In this document: positions 36,851 to 48,866 of the stretch, one piece after another
Layout: the number at the start of each line of letters is the position of its first letter
Numbering within the stretch: the stretch's first letter is position 1
NCBI GenBank assembly: GCA_030762175.1
Contig: CM060843.1
Location: 115,528,869-115,592,868, forward strand
Length of the DNA stretch: 64,000 nucleotides
Origin: Metallyticus violacea
Taxonomy: Eukaryota > Arthropoda > Insecta > Mantodea > Metallyticidae
Direction of reading: 5' to 3'
Translations under genes and position numbers: made by a program
Notes under the pieces: model-generated
What the model was told of the DNA's origin: nothing
What the model saw: the letters and a program-made list of their open reading frames with translations, nothing else
The model's database searches: none

Positions 36851-38709
36851 GTTGCTCTAAAGTTCGCCTGTGTATTTTAAAGTGAACGGTATTTTTAAGT
36901 TAAACTACAATAAAACTAATGGGAGCTAAGAGAGATGAAATAAATGTATTTATTGTTACCGAATCTAAAAATATTATACTCAATGTATGCATATTTTTTT
37001 CTTTCTTATTAAGGTTTGTTATAATAAATCACTGGGCACATGCTACGTATAAACACATCTGCCCAAAAAGTTATGACTTTTAATTCTATTTTATAAAATG
37101 TTATTATTTTCTTTAACTTTTGAAATAATATTTATTAAAACATTCTAGAAATTACTAGAAAACATAGGCGGGTTATAAACATTTTGTGCATTTTACATAG
37201 ATCATAATTTAATTAGAGCTAACTTTTGCATTTTTAAGGTTTTAAATGAGCAGCCAATTACATTAAAATAATTTAAATGAGTTGATTATTTGATGCATAC
37301 ATCAAACAAAGAAGCTATTGCGTACTCCTGTAACAAATTAAGACCCACTAAACTTAAATTATTTGTTTCGAAATTACTGTTGAATTTATTAATAAGTTTA
37401 GGCTGGAAAACTAAAGGGCCAATTGTCCAGCAAAGAACTGAATAATACACAAAAACTTGGATTATACAAGCGCAGTATAATCCAGGTACTTGTGTAATTT
37501 ATTTTATTTGTATAAAATTATTTTAGTTTTTATAATTATCATTGTTATCCTAATTGATATTCAGTTCATTGTAAATTATTTTTGTCATACGTATATTAAA
37601 ACGTGCAAAGAATGAATGCGTGGAAAATGAAATTCATACGATTTTGGGAAAATTCAGCATTAAATAATTTATATTTCACTTCTTGTAATAACGTAACTAG
37701 TATAGATAAATTATTTTGAAACATCACTACAGTTATACCGATAATTTTTTGTAAACATAACCCACTCTCACCGCTGCTACTAAGCGATAGATAAACTTCA
37801 ATGCTTCCCCGATCCTCCCGCATCTCGGATTCTGACCATTTGTGCTACGCATATACGTAAACGTACATGTAGTTAAAATTTTATGTTGAATTGTCAAGTG
37901 GAATATTATCACACGGAGAGAATAAGATGTAATTTAAAATAGATAGTGTGTATTATGACTTCTATGTAAAAACTGAATCTTACACATATTACAGCAGAAA
38001 ATTTTGCTGATATATCTGTAATTATGTTTCCTTCCTAAATAGCAAATTTCAATTTAGTGAAAAAGAAGCATTTTTATTGATAAAATGTATGGAAGGGAGA
38101 GTGAAGGCTGTACGACAGAAGAGTAGAAATTAGATAATATGGGCCATAAGTTACTACTTTCTACTCAGAAAAGTTTAAGACAATTAACATATCAACATGA
38201 ATTTCAATGCAAGGGAAGCTACAAAACTCATGCATTTCACCCTTACAAAGTAAATTTCATGCAATAGATTAAACCATTGTGTTGTGGAAAAATGATACAG
38301 TTTTGTAATTGGTTTAATAGGCAATTGGATGATGGAATTCTTGATGCGCAACTGACATTATTTTGTGATGAGACTTGGGTTAATGTTTTGGGGTACGCTA
38401 ATACTCACATACTAAACGTTTGTTTTGTAGTCCTTTTGCACAGTTAGAAATTTGGTGTCTGGTGCGCAATAGGCGTGAGGCATATCTTGGGTTTATACTT
38501 TTTAAAGGACTCAGTTTTGAGAAATATACAATTTAAATGTAACATCTCTTTTTGCGAATTTAGCATGAGTGCAATTGTATGCTTATTTTATGTACATGGC
38601 AAAACTTTACTTAGGTTGAACACTCAATGGGCGCTTTTTAAGGGAACGTTTTATGACTGAATAATAAATTTTGTTTTGTTGCCTATAAGCTATTTGTATC
38701 TTATCACTG
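36851..38709. other. A/T-rich intergenic DNA, nothing recognised
   Basis: Only chance frames were seen. No family copy or RNA gene was recognised. Confidence 0.4.
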
Positions 38710-38972
38710 TTTTTTTAATGGAGTTTAACGCCCGTTTTTACTACTGAGGCACCACTGGCTGCACACTGATGATACATGAGGCGAAACAATATATTGGGAA
38801 AGGATATTTTTTCTTCTTAAGGAAGGAACCGTTCCAGACCTAAGTTTAGGGTACCTCCCCGGCATTTGCCAGTTATGAGGACGGAGGAAAACCTAGAAAA
38901 AACCTCAGTCAGGGAGGACGGTCCTGGCGGAATTCGAATTCCAGACTTTCCACTCACGAGTCCGCGCCTTAA
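38710..38972 (-). mobile_element. SINE-A, lacking the extreme head
   Basis: On the minus strand it starts inside the tRNA-like head (AAGGCGCGGACTCGTGAGTG), has a B-box-like region around 38930-38942 (GAATTCGAATTCC), the AACCTCAGTCAGGGAGGACG block on the plus strand, CCTAAACTTAGGTCTGGAAC in reverse, and a complete tail. The A box is cut off where a SINE-B fragment begins. Confidence 0.8.
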
Positions 38973-38984
38973 GCTCTTCTTTCA

Positions 38985-39042
38985 GATCTGAGCTTCTTTT
39001 TCCTGCCGTAAATCTACGACATGGAATCCACCGACTCCCGTT
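38985..39042 (-). mobile_element. SINE-B fragment
   Basis: TGCCGTAAATCTACGACATG and the flanking GAGCTTCTTTTTCC and GGAATCCACCGACTCCCG match the centre of the minus-strand SINE-B at 58752-59043 (TGCCGTAAATGTACGACACG, GGGACCCACGGCTT). Only about 60 bases remain, fused to the broken head of SINE-A. Confidence 0.65.
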
Positions 39043-39048
39043 AATGTG

Positions 39049-39122
39049 AATGAATATATATATATATATATTCATTATATATAATATATATATTATATTA
39101 TATATATACTTTATATATATAC
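39049..39122. repeat. AT-rich array with perfect 28-bp palindrome
   Basis: 39049-39076 (AATGAATATATA through TATATTCATT) equals its own reverse complement. It is followed by further TATATA/ATTATA runs to about 39122. This is an alternating purine-pyrimidine stretch able to form a cruciform. Confidence 0.8.
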
Positions 39123-41172
39123 TTTAAAGTGGAAAATTGCATATAATTTTGGACTTAAATCCGAATAGAAAGGAAATAAATTTTTTGGGGATTTCAAATT
39201 TTCAAATAGCTACAGTTAAACCCCAATATTGAACCTATATTGCTTTACTAGTACAGGAAGCAGTTGTCTTTATGCTAAGAATGTTGTTTTATTTTATTTT
39301 TAAAACGATTTGTTACGAATTTTTCTGCCTTTACTTCTGCTTAATTAAACTTTTTAGAAAGGTTTACCCAAATATTTTACTTTTATTTTTACATATGTTT
39401 GACATGCACTTTTCTGTCAATTTGGTTACTATTTCCATGCTAGTTATTAATATATTTTATAAAAGTTAGGAACTAGGGATTCGGTTAGATAAGTAACACA
39501 TATAGACAGGCATGACAACAACAAAAATATTTCTAACGAGTTAAGCTCTTTTTAAATGTAAAGAAATACACACAACTTAATTTTACTGAGAAACACACAC
39601 ACACACACACATGAAAAATAAAAATAAAGTAACACTATTAACATTTAACAAATTAACAGCAATAATAAAAGTAGAAAAGGATAACACAATGAGATAAAGT
39701 CATACTTGAAATTGCTATATTTCCAACTATTGGAGTTCTATGGCAAGAAGCTAGACAAGTGAAAGTGATAAAAGTAAATATTGAGTATCGAAGGTAACGT
39801 TATGCATGGAAACAGATGAAACTAGATATGAGAGTGTGGGAGGAAAAAAACTAATATGTAAGATTTAAACCAGGTTGTATACGCGCTTTATGTAAAAATA
39901 TAGCTGCCATTTCTCTATCTCTTCAGCTCTCAGATCCGTTCTTCATTGACAACTTGCACCTTTGCCTGCTTCTCGCGTACAATAAGCACGGACAGTAGGA
40001 TTGCCGTTGACCAAGGATCTTCATATATGCCGCTACAATGGAATACTTCACTTTATCAGCAATCTAAGAGGAACAGCTTTATGATTTATTGATTCGATTA
40101 CACATATATCTCCACTTTGCTTGTTTTTCTGGTAGTGCACTGCTCCCTTCAATGGTTACCCTTCTTTTATTTCTATTACTTGATGCATTCTGAAGTATAT
40201 TTGGAGCTTTATCCAAGTACGAAAGCTTAGCTTAAGTGATTATGTTCAATATAATTGCATACAAACTACGTATTAGTTTTTTTGGCGTTATTTTGTCATG
40301 CATCCTGGAGGAGCGTTTAATTATAGTTATGTAACTCCGTTTGGATCAAGGTTAATAAACGAGAACTTCGAGAAGCGGATTGATTTATGTTTAATTAATA
40401 TTTTTGTTCTAAGAAATATTGGGTAACTCTCTTCAGAATGTAGAAAGTGGTCCGCATTTATGATTACAGCTGAAGTGAATTTTTATTTCGCTCAGTTTTG
40501 CACTTTCTGAGAATTATGTACCGTAGCCGTTTATGCATGGACATTTGTTCATTAAAGTTAAATTTCTACAGCCTGTGACCAGATATCTTCTACAAGTTAC
40601 CTGATTTATCACAGTTTAATTCCAAGGATAGTTCTGAGCAATAAACGTTTAATAACTAACTGTGGCTGATTATTAGTTTTATTTCGTTTTCGTGCTTCTT
40701 TCCAATTTGGTTAATTAGTTATTTTATATTATATACATTAAATTAATTTCTAATTATGTTTTGTGTCATATCAACAGTGTAAATCTTATAATGATTTAGG
40801 TCAAAAGTATTATAGTCATTGCTCTATTTGCTTATATGAGTGTATATTTTTTTCTAAATTATTTTCTGTAGTGCTATAGGAAAGCGATAACAAAATATCG
40901 ATGAAAATCCTTTTCTTTTTTCCAATTATTTTACCAACTTGACACTTAGGCTTACATCATTATTCACAAATTACTCAGAACCCTGTTTTTTTGCTCATAC
41001 TATCATTTAATTGTTGTAATATGCTGGCCAATAGAATATATCTACTTTTAGAGCGATTTAATACTACTAAAGTATTTTATATAGTAATATTGCTTTTATT
41101 TTTATTATGATTGCTATTATATATATTTTTAGTCAAATGTTTGAATTTTATCAGTGTGGCGCCAGGTGCATC
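39123..41172. other. A/T-rich intergenic DNA with (AC)n
   Basis: (AC)9 lies at 39593-39610. A mildly GC-richer patch at about 39900-40050 was not assigned. No gene was seen. Confidence 0.4.
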
Positions 41173-41600
41173 TTTTTTTTTTTTTTTTTTTTTTTTTTTC
41201 TTTTCACCCCTGAGTATCCTTCCCTCGCTCACCCCGAATTACTGCAGACTGTACGAGCTTTCCCAACACATGAGCAACTCCATTCTATCTCTGTTTATAT
41301 TTCAGTTCATTGCAATTTCCGCTGCTGCCTTGGGAAGACTGCTGTTCAGCATTCTGCCCATCTTGTTGGGCTGTCTTATGGATGTTACCACTGCATCCTC
41401 TGGGATCGGATGTCGTAGTCATTGATTTTGGGCACTGCTTCGATGGTTTCATCGGCCAATTCATTCTTCTACCTTGACTAGGCCACCCCCGATCGTTACA
41501 CTGATACCGCCTTCCGTGCGCTGGGTACTTCGAGATGGAATGGAGTTTCGGCCCACTATATGGAGGCCTACGTTCGTGGGGCTCAGCGCAAAGATTATTT
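41173..41600 (-). mobile_element. Possible retroposed sequence with poly(A) tail
   Basis: T27 at 41173-41199 is followed by about 400 bases of much higher G+C than either flank. Read on the minus strand this is a GC-richer body ending in GGGTGAAAAG and a 27-base A tail, the layout of a SINE, 5'-truncated LINE or processed pseudogene. I cannot identify the body and see no clear target-site duplication. Plus-strand frames of about 100 codons (41107-41425) translate the T run as poly-Phe and are not genes. Confidence 0.4.
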
Positions 41601-42883
41601 CTCAGTTACCCTAAGAGTTATCGGATTTTTCTCCATGCTTTTCGTTTTAAAGCATTCAAATATCTCCAGAGAAATCAGGTATTCTTTGTGATTTATTCAT
41701 GTATAACTATAATACCTGAACTACTGAATAATATGGAAAACAAAAAATTGAAATTTTGACATCAGGTTTTTCCATTGCACTCTTCATAAACATAAAATAA
41801 ATTGAAATATATATAAAATTCACAAACAATGAATTGTAGGCGGCTTACTAGAGCATCAAGCTGGTGTAAAGTGAACACGTCTAGTACAAATATACATTCT
41901 GTCATCAAAAGTAAAAACAGAGCGAAACATCTGCTCATGAAACAGTTTAGTAGTATTAAATTGGCAATGCTGCACTTATTTCCAGAGTACGTGTCTGTAT
42001 ATTTGAGAATATATATGCGCCCTTAAACGTTTTTATTTATCCAACTCTGATTGTGGTTCAGAAATAGTAGATATGACTTGTAATAAAATCCGTCTTTATA
42101 TAGAAAACACATTACGACCAAGAGCTGAGACACTATCTGCAGCACTTTAGGGTCACTTTAACATTAAGAGACCCGTAACATCTAAGTATCTTCTTTTGTA
42201 ATAAAAACAGCACGTTATATTGCAGTTATCTTTCTTTCTACTCTCTGTCCTGGTAGTACTTTTTCTCCACATCTCTCTCTCCCTTACTTCGACGGTTCGT
42301 ATGTCTTTAGAGGGATTTTTTCTCTGAAGAGGGATCTTTATTGCCCGGTAATCCCCTGGCTTGTGTTTGCACTCAGACACAGAACCTTATGTTTCATGTT
42401 AGTGTTACTATTTACTTTAAAAATTCATGGTACGTAGAACCACAGCTGCTTGAGACTAAGAGAGTTACTCTGCAGATAAAGAATTGCCTTCCTTTGAAGT
42501 GGAAATGAGCAAGAAACTCTTCGCTAACAGTTAGAGCGAACTTGTTACGAGCAGGAAAATTATGGTGGAAAATACATAATGTTTCCATTAGACTTACAAA
42601 ACCATTTATTAATCATTATATTAATTAAAGATTTAACTGCAGAACGTTTTGCTGCATACTGCTTCAGGAACCCTTTTGACACAGCAAAGAGCTAATGGCA
42701 GTAGCTGTCTTTTGTCTCGAAATGTATTTTATAACATAAGTTATATACCAGGTGGCCATCTTACAGCATATTTTAAATAAAGATAGATTTACGTGCATTA
42801 TACCAATAAAAACCCATATACTATATTTAGATAACATTCTTTACTCGCTTGGAAAAAGAAACAACTTGCACTGCAGGTGAATA
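41601..42883. other. Intergenic DNA, nothing recognised
   Basis: A 75-codon basic minus-strand frame at 42153-42380 has no recognisable family. Confidence 0.4.
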
Positions 42884-43756
42884 CTGAGGGTGAAATGTGT
42901 ACACATTTTAAGCAAAGAAAGACTGTGTTAACATAACAAAACTGAATTCACACAAACAGAAAATGATGAGCACTAATCATCTTAGACTTTTACAGCTACA
43001 ACAGTTGCTTAAAATGCCCATCATTGGCGTCGATATACTTCCGAGTACGCTGAACTACTGATTGAGCAACGTTTGCGGAAGTGTCCTCAGCGATTACAGC
43101 ACATGCCTTTTCAATTTCTTCTCCAAGTGCTGCCAATGTAGCTGTTTTACTACTGTATACAACATCCTTAAGAGTTCCCCATAGGTAGAAGTCCAACGCA
43201 ATTAGATTCGGAGAACGCGGTGGAAACTCAACCGGACCTCTTCTTTCTATCCAGTGTCTTGAAAGATTGTCATCAAGGAACGCTCGTACATCTCGATGGT
43301 AATGTGATGCTGTTGCATACGGTACCATGAGTCTTAAATTTGTCTCGAATACGTGCAATTGTTACTCGCGTTGGCGGTTCTGTTCTGTACACACGTTTTG
43401 ATTGCCTTTGAACTTCAATAACATTTTCGGTTTTCCAATACCTCTTCAAAATTGCTTTCCGCTGTTCAAACGATAATCTTGGCTCCATTTTGCATAACGT
43501 AATGTGAGTCACATCTGTTTACAGAATATCATACGATAATCTTGGCTTCATTTATTCGTTGTTGATTTACGATTTTCTTGACTTCATTTGTCATTGTTGA
43601 TTTACCTGTCACGTAGCAAGGCTATCATAATATATGTGAGTCACATCTGTTTACAGAACATCATACTACATATTACTGTTGTTTTTTGGTTCAATTTTGA
43701 AATATATTAAATAGATATCTACTGTGAAAGTGTGTATACATTTTTGGCACCCTCGG
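42884..43756 (-). mobile_element. Internally deleted Tc1/mariner-like transposon with TIRs
   Basis: The ends are inverted: CTGAGGGTGAAATGTGTACA at 42884-42903 against CCGAGGGTGCCAAAAATGTA read inward from 43756 on the minus strand. TA dinucleotides flank both ends (42882-42883 and 43757-43758), the target site of this superfamily. At 873 bp it is shorter than a complete element would need for its transposase. Inside the 5' end, a 32-bp direct repeat starting TGTGAGTCACATCTG occurs at 43503-43534 and 43635-43666 with one mismatch, a subterminal arrangement that could bind transposase. Coding remnants are listed separately. Confidence 0.8.
42996..43512 (-). pseudogene. Tc1/mariner-like transposase, N- and C-terminal parts fused by deletion
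   Basis: The N-terminal frame (43512 down to about 43330) reads MEPRLSFEQRKAILKRYWK and then TEPPTRVTIARIRDKF, the helix-turn-helix (DUF4817-type) start seen in many insect transposases, ending at HGTVCNS. The C-terminal frame (43358 down to 42996) resumes at SHYHRDVRAFLDDNL, then RRGPVEFPPRSPN, ALDFYLWGTLKDVVYSS, and ends IDANDGHFKQLL. That is the catalytic-domain end, with the third catalytic Asp still present in ALDFY. Missing between them are the linker, the first catalytic Asp and most of the middle. The 'QQDGAPPH' site with the second Asp is replaced by YATASH. Two frames overlap at the junction (about 43273-43358), so the deletion also shifted the frame. It cannot encode an active enzyme. 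Confidence 0.85.
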
Positions 43757-44359
43757 TAATATATTCTCTTTCTTATAACAATACTAAATTAATTAAATCA
43801 ACGTCGTCATTATGAGCTTCACGGTTTGAGCTACTGGCCTGTTTTATTATTAGGGAAAGTGTAATGTGAATTCCCTTCTCCAGAGTTTACTTGGCCTGTC
43901 TACTGTTTTTCTCTTCCTTTGGCTGATATTGCAACATATATTTATTCGTTGTACAGATAGGTATTTGGTCTTCGTTCGCATCTGACCTCAGCGCGGACTG
44001 TACCACGATCGCGCTTGGCTCCAATCATTAATTCCAGCACTAATGACTACACAAAGACAAACACTTGCGTCTAGCCTCCAACCCATCAAACTCTTTCATT
44101 CTGCCATCGCACACTTAGTTGCAGTATGCAGCTAGTAGCAATGTTGTTCCCTTCTGAAGTAATTATATCTTTCGACAATAGATGTCCTAGGTGCAAATAA
44201 CATGTACGAATTCTACACCTTAACTTTTGGAACATTTCATAACCTTAATTTATTGATTGTTCCCTGCCATTAACAACAATATATATCTAATAATGAGGAC
44301 GGAATGGAGATAGGTCCGTAATTGTGCATATATTGTTTATTCCCCATTTAAAGATCATA
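43757..44359. other. Intergenic DNA, nothing recognised
   Basis: The somewhat GC-richer stretch 43970-44120 has no frame or repeat I recognise. Confidence 0.4.
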
Positions 44360-45295
44360 AATTAGTTTGCCTATTTCACTTATTTGATGTAATCTTAAAA
44401 TCAACCAACAAAACGAAACGAACTTTTTAATTTTGATCCATTATAGCCGGATATAGCAGAGAAATTATTGAAAAATTTTACCAAATCAGTTTTATCAGCA
44501 CTGTATATTGCTGAGCACGCATAACCGACCTCTTTTCTATGTTTTTAGTAATTATAAATTTAACTAGAGCTTAATGTGTATTCACTCAAGTATTTTTTTT
44601 TTTTTTTTTTTTTTGCGTATTCAGTCAAACAGTCTGAATTCATTTAATAATATGTATCAATATCTGTCTAAACAATCATAAATCTTAATAAACACACGTT
44701 CAGAATGGTAAAATCTTTTCTGTCTTACTTTTACCAAAATCGAACGGTAGCGATTGTATTAGTCGACTTTCGTTCATTTCATTCTCACGGTTTTTGAATA
44801 GTTAGGTATTCATAAGTAAATATAACATTTTACACAATTGTTAATAGTGTGTGCGCGAATTTCAAATATGTATATATTAATTTTAGTGTTATTCTATTCA
44901 AGGAGAAAGTCCCAAACCCGTGTTTGGTTCTTATCTATTGGCATTACTGACAATCGACAGTTGCTGGATGTCTCGACAAGGTTAAGTATTCATAATACAA
45001 ATATACAATTATTACAATATTGTAAGTCAAGTTTCGGGAATTATATTTAAATTCTTGTTTATTCGTGAAATATTCCGAATAAATATCACTGGAAGGTCTG
45101 GGTTCTCCGGATTAATTCAATCTCTACGTTCGTGAATTTATTGGCAATCTCAGACCCTCTTGTGATATTACTTGCAATAATGTTTAGCTTATCTGGAAAG
45201 AGACTTGTTCTAAGCATGTATTTATAAAGAAATGAGAGAACCTACATACAAGCTTCATTGAGATGTTTACAGGAGCTCTGTTTTGTTGCACAAAT
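44360..45295 (-). repeat. Dispersed repeat family F, copy 2, with mariner-like trace
   Basis: This is a diverged duplicate of 29960-30830 in the same orientation, with an added T22 run (44593-44614) and about 70 extra bases. Minus-strand codons near 45267-45294 read FVQQNRAPVN, a damaged form of the transposase 'QQDGAPAH' signature whose counterpart in copy 1 is MHDGAPAH. Matching blocks (TCTCACGGTTTT, TTCATAAGTAAA, CAAATATACAATTATTA, ATTATATTTAAATTCTT) keep their order. No open transposase frame remains. Confidence 0.6.
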
Positions 45296-48200
45296 TAATA
45301 AGTTTTCATGTCAGCGGGGTAAATAAATACGCCCGAGATTCAGTTTAACACATTTTGGGCAAATATTATTAAACACATGTTGCACTTATGGTGTATAAAT
45401 CTTAATTAAGGTTTTATTAATTGCGTTACTATAAAACTGTTGTTCATAGCTTGTTCTTCTTTAAGTTAACTGCTTATAATTATATTAATACTTTTAATTA
45501 TTATTTATTACGTCATTTTAGGGGTTATTTCTAGTGCTGTAGATAGCATTTTCCATTCTTAGGTTGTCAATGCATTCCTACTTGATCCCACTAAACGAAA
45601 AGCGCGTAGTTTGTTAAATTTATTAAACTGTTTATATATTTTATTATTAGTTGTATTAACATTATTCATAATCAATGGTTAAGGAGCCTCCTACTTATTA
45701 TATTAGTTATAATCTAATTATGTATTATATATTTTCTGAAGGATTAACAACGCAGTGCAAAATAATACAGTGATCTAGTACTAAATCATAAGACTGGTTA
45801 AGTTTCAACTTAAGTCATCTTAATAGTTATTATTCTAATGTTCTATTACTTAGTTCAAATAACTAAAGTTAAAGTTGAATAATCACCAGAAAGGACCGTT
45901 TTGATTGGTGGAAAAATAAGTGATACTGAAATAATTGTGAATCAGTTTCCAAAAACTATTCATAACATCTCACAAGCATACTGTGAAAAAGACAAAATTT
46001 TCCATTCTATTTTTTCACTTAAATGTTTTATTTATTCATTTATTGCACAATTTAGATTAACATATATAGTTCTTAGTTTTCTAAATATTCATGCAACTAG
46101 GGTATTAAAGCTTGTTATAGAAGTTTCAGTCAGTTGTTGCTGTTACTGTCCCAGACTGAGCACTGCAACTGTTGGGAATAGGACAAGGGAAGATTTTGAT
46201 GAGTTGGGGGCTGACGATAGTTGGAGAGACAGCCACGTTGTGCTGTTACAAGAGAAAAACATTATTTCTCTCCTAGTGTTATTATAAGTTAGTTTTCAGT
46301 TAAGAATTCTTCATGTTATGTTCTATTGATGAACCAGTGTAATCACTTGTAGTGCGTTAAGTGAAGTTAATTGCATTATAGTGTTTTGTATTGAAATGCA
46401 ATCACTATAGTAGAGGGAGGAAAAGATACAAAAATAATGACCATACATAGTGGAACTGAAAGAACCAACCAGAGCTTGGAAGAAATTTAAAAGTCCAGCT
46501 GTTGAATTTAAATGTAAATTTCATTAAAAGATATCAGAAATACGACTGCAGAAGGATATTGCTTTGCAACACAGTTTGGTACTGAATATAAAATATAACT
46601 AATATTCTGTGCGTGTTATTATTGATCAAAGTTGTGCAAAGAAAAAACGAATCAAGGGGAATTTGTCTATCTAAGGAGTCGGAAACTGGCGCATTTTTGG
46701 TCACATTCAGAAGCGCACGCAGGTCAAAAATTGCTCTCTATAAATTCAAATTGCCTGCCAATAAATTTTTCATTTGTACCATTGATATAATTTATTTACT
46801 CTTAGTTCATCTCCGACTTCTACTTTTATTTCATAACATAGGGAAGGGTTGCTATAGGTCCGTATTTTGTATGGACATGTCGTATTTTGACTTACTTGTC
46901 GGTGTCATATTTGAGAAGAAACTGAAAACACTCATATTATCCGTTTCGACTAATGGATTATATTTTATTTTATTTATTTTATCTATTTAATCTACTTTGA
47001 CACTACTTGGCATGGAGTATATAAAAGATTTGTATGTGATAGAGGGATTACATTTCATTATTATTGTGTAACTAACCCGGACATTTTGTAATAAAATATA
47101 AAACAATCTCAACAAAATAGTCCGTTTTTTTTCCCCTCTCCTTTTCCCCGTTGGCAAGGATTTGTAAATTCCCTTGCTGAACTGAAATGGATAAGAGAAG
47201 TGATGATTGTTTATGAGATACTTTATCTTCTTGTAAAGTTCAGAGGTAAATCTACTTAATATAAATACATGAAATTTCTAAATGCATGAAATTTCAGAAG
47301 TAAGACAATAAAATTTATTTACTTTGTTCCTGATACATCAGCAGAAAGTGTATTATCCTTTAATGAACAACATATGAACTCCACAAAGAAATAGATTAAA
47401 CATTTATTGCAAATTAAGACAAATGCTCGTTGTCACGTAGTGAAATATTTGATTCGAACAAAGGAAGACCTCTTCCTATAAATATGACCGGCATAAATGG
47501 CCGACTTACAATAAGCAACAATAGTAAATATTTATATAATGATAATGAGATAAACTTTTCACCATGTGAATAACATTGTCAATGTAAATATTAAAACGTA
47601 GATATAAAACCCGTATCTAACACCGCATGTAGTATATGGAAATACTTACTATTTATTGGAGTATTGGAATACAGAATTTATATCACTAGAGTAATGCATC
47701 GTGTACTGTATTTTTCAATCATTATTTTCTAGAGTTAGGTTCCATTCCCATTATCAAAAGTTTTAATAAAATGGAATAAAATCGTCGGAATATTATATTT
47801 TCTATTTTTCTCAAACAACTGTGAATATATTGTATATGCAAGAAACATATCCAAGTTTTATTGGAGGGCTGCAGTAATTTGACTGTGCGAAGGTAGCGTA
47901 ATCATTATTCTTTTAATTGAAGGCTTTAGGAATGGTTGGACGAATCAATATCCGTTTTATATAAATTTAATTAGAAATTAGGTATTGAGTAAAAGATCTT
48001 AAATATAATTAAAGGACGTGAAGATCCTATAGAGTTTAATAATATTTTATTTATTTCTAATTAATTTCCTAGTAAAATATACTAAACAGTTTATGCAACT
48101 CCTTTCAATAATATTAGTATGTCAACTTTTATTCCGAAGTGAGAAAAAATATTTACCAGGTAAATGAATATATTCCTGATTAGTTCAAAAACGTTCTTAT

Positions 48201-48491
48201 TCTGTGTAACGTGTGTAATGTAAATATAATCTTAGTGTTAGTAACCCTTCTACTGTGAATTTCATAATCCAATAGTTTGAAGTGGTTATTACAGTTTAGC
48301 TGCATTTATAACCATTCAATTTATGGCACTGATCTATTGCCTCCGCGTATGTTCATTTGAATAATTATTTTTTGTAATCTTCATCAGCAACCTTAATTTA
48401 CGTAATATAAGGAAAAGTATAAAAAATATCAAGCAGAAACACAGAGAAGCTTACAGAATTTAAAAACAAATGTTGCTATATACATTTCTCT
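45296..48491. other. Intergenic DNA with two unassigned plus-strand frames
   Basis: Plus-strand frames at 45901-46287 (128 codons, the longest in the window) and 46613-46990 (125 codons) have no recognised domain and compositions expected of A/T-rich chance frames. AATAAAA motifs near 47090 are not evidence of a gene on their own. The string TTATTATTGATCAAAGTTGT at about 46616 is shared with about 33443. The rest is A/T-rich. Confidence 0.35.
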
Positions 48492-48735
48492 GAATAGTGT
48501 TTAACGGCCGTTTTTACTGTTGAGGCACCACAGGCGGTGGACACTGATGATAAATTATTTATTGGAAAACGTTCCAGGCCTAAGTTTAGGGTACCTCCCC
48601 AGTATTTGCCATTTATGAGGACTGAGGAAAACGTGGAAAAAAACCTCAATCAGGGAGAACTGTCCTGGTGGGATTGGAACCCCAAACCCCCCGCTCACGA
48701 GTCTGCGCCTTAACGACCTCAGCCACCCGTGGCGG
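48492..48735 (-). mobile_element. SINE-A, full length
   Basis: This is the best copy for the head. On the minus strand it has CCGCCACGGGTGGCTGAGG, an A box TGGCTGAGGTCGTTAAGG (48708-48725) and a B box GGTTCCAATCC (48671-48681). The A-to-B spacing and the CTCGTGAGCGG stretch between them recall a tRNA with a long variable arm (Leu/Ser type). The body has CCTAAACTTAGGCCTGGAAC, and the tail GTGTCCACCGCCTGTGGTGC ends with AACGGCCGTTAAACACTATT. A 64-codon minus-strand frame inside it is spurious. Confidence 0.9.
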
Positions 48736-48866
48736 TTTGCTATATACAAAAATAACTTTTCGAATACTTATATAATGACATGTAAAATTCTCAGAAGTAA
48801 GGAAATGAATGCAGAACCCCTGATTAAAATGACAGAGTAGGAATATTTATATAAAATATGTAATTA

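Noticed and set aside
41107..41425. Two overlapping plus-strand frames of about 103 codons with poly-Phe
   Set aside because: They read through a T27 run and a GC-richer retroposed-looking block; the open length comes from composition.
45901..46287. Longest open frame in the window (128 codons, plus)
   Set aside because: No domain, no repeat of known type and A/T-driven composition. The length alone is not convincing in 64 kb read in six frames.
46613..46990. 125-codon plus-strand frame
   Set aside because: It shares only a short DNA motif with 33439-33648. The protein similarity stops after about eight residues, and no family was recognised.
48671..48725. tRNA gene on the minus strand (A and B boxes)
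   Set aside because: The head is part of a SINE-A copy and does not fold into a complete cloverleaf by eye. The same applies to 26451-26504 and 58981-59037 (SINE-B) and 26030-26080 (SINE-D).
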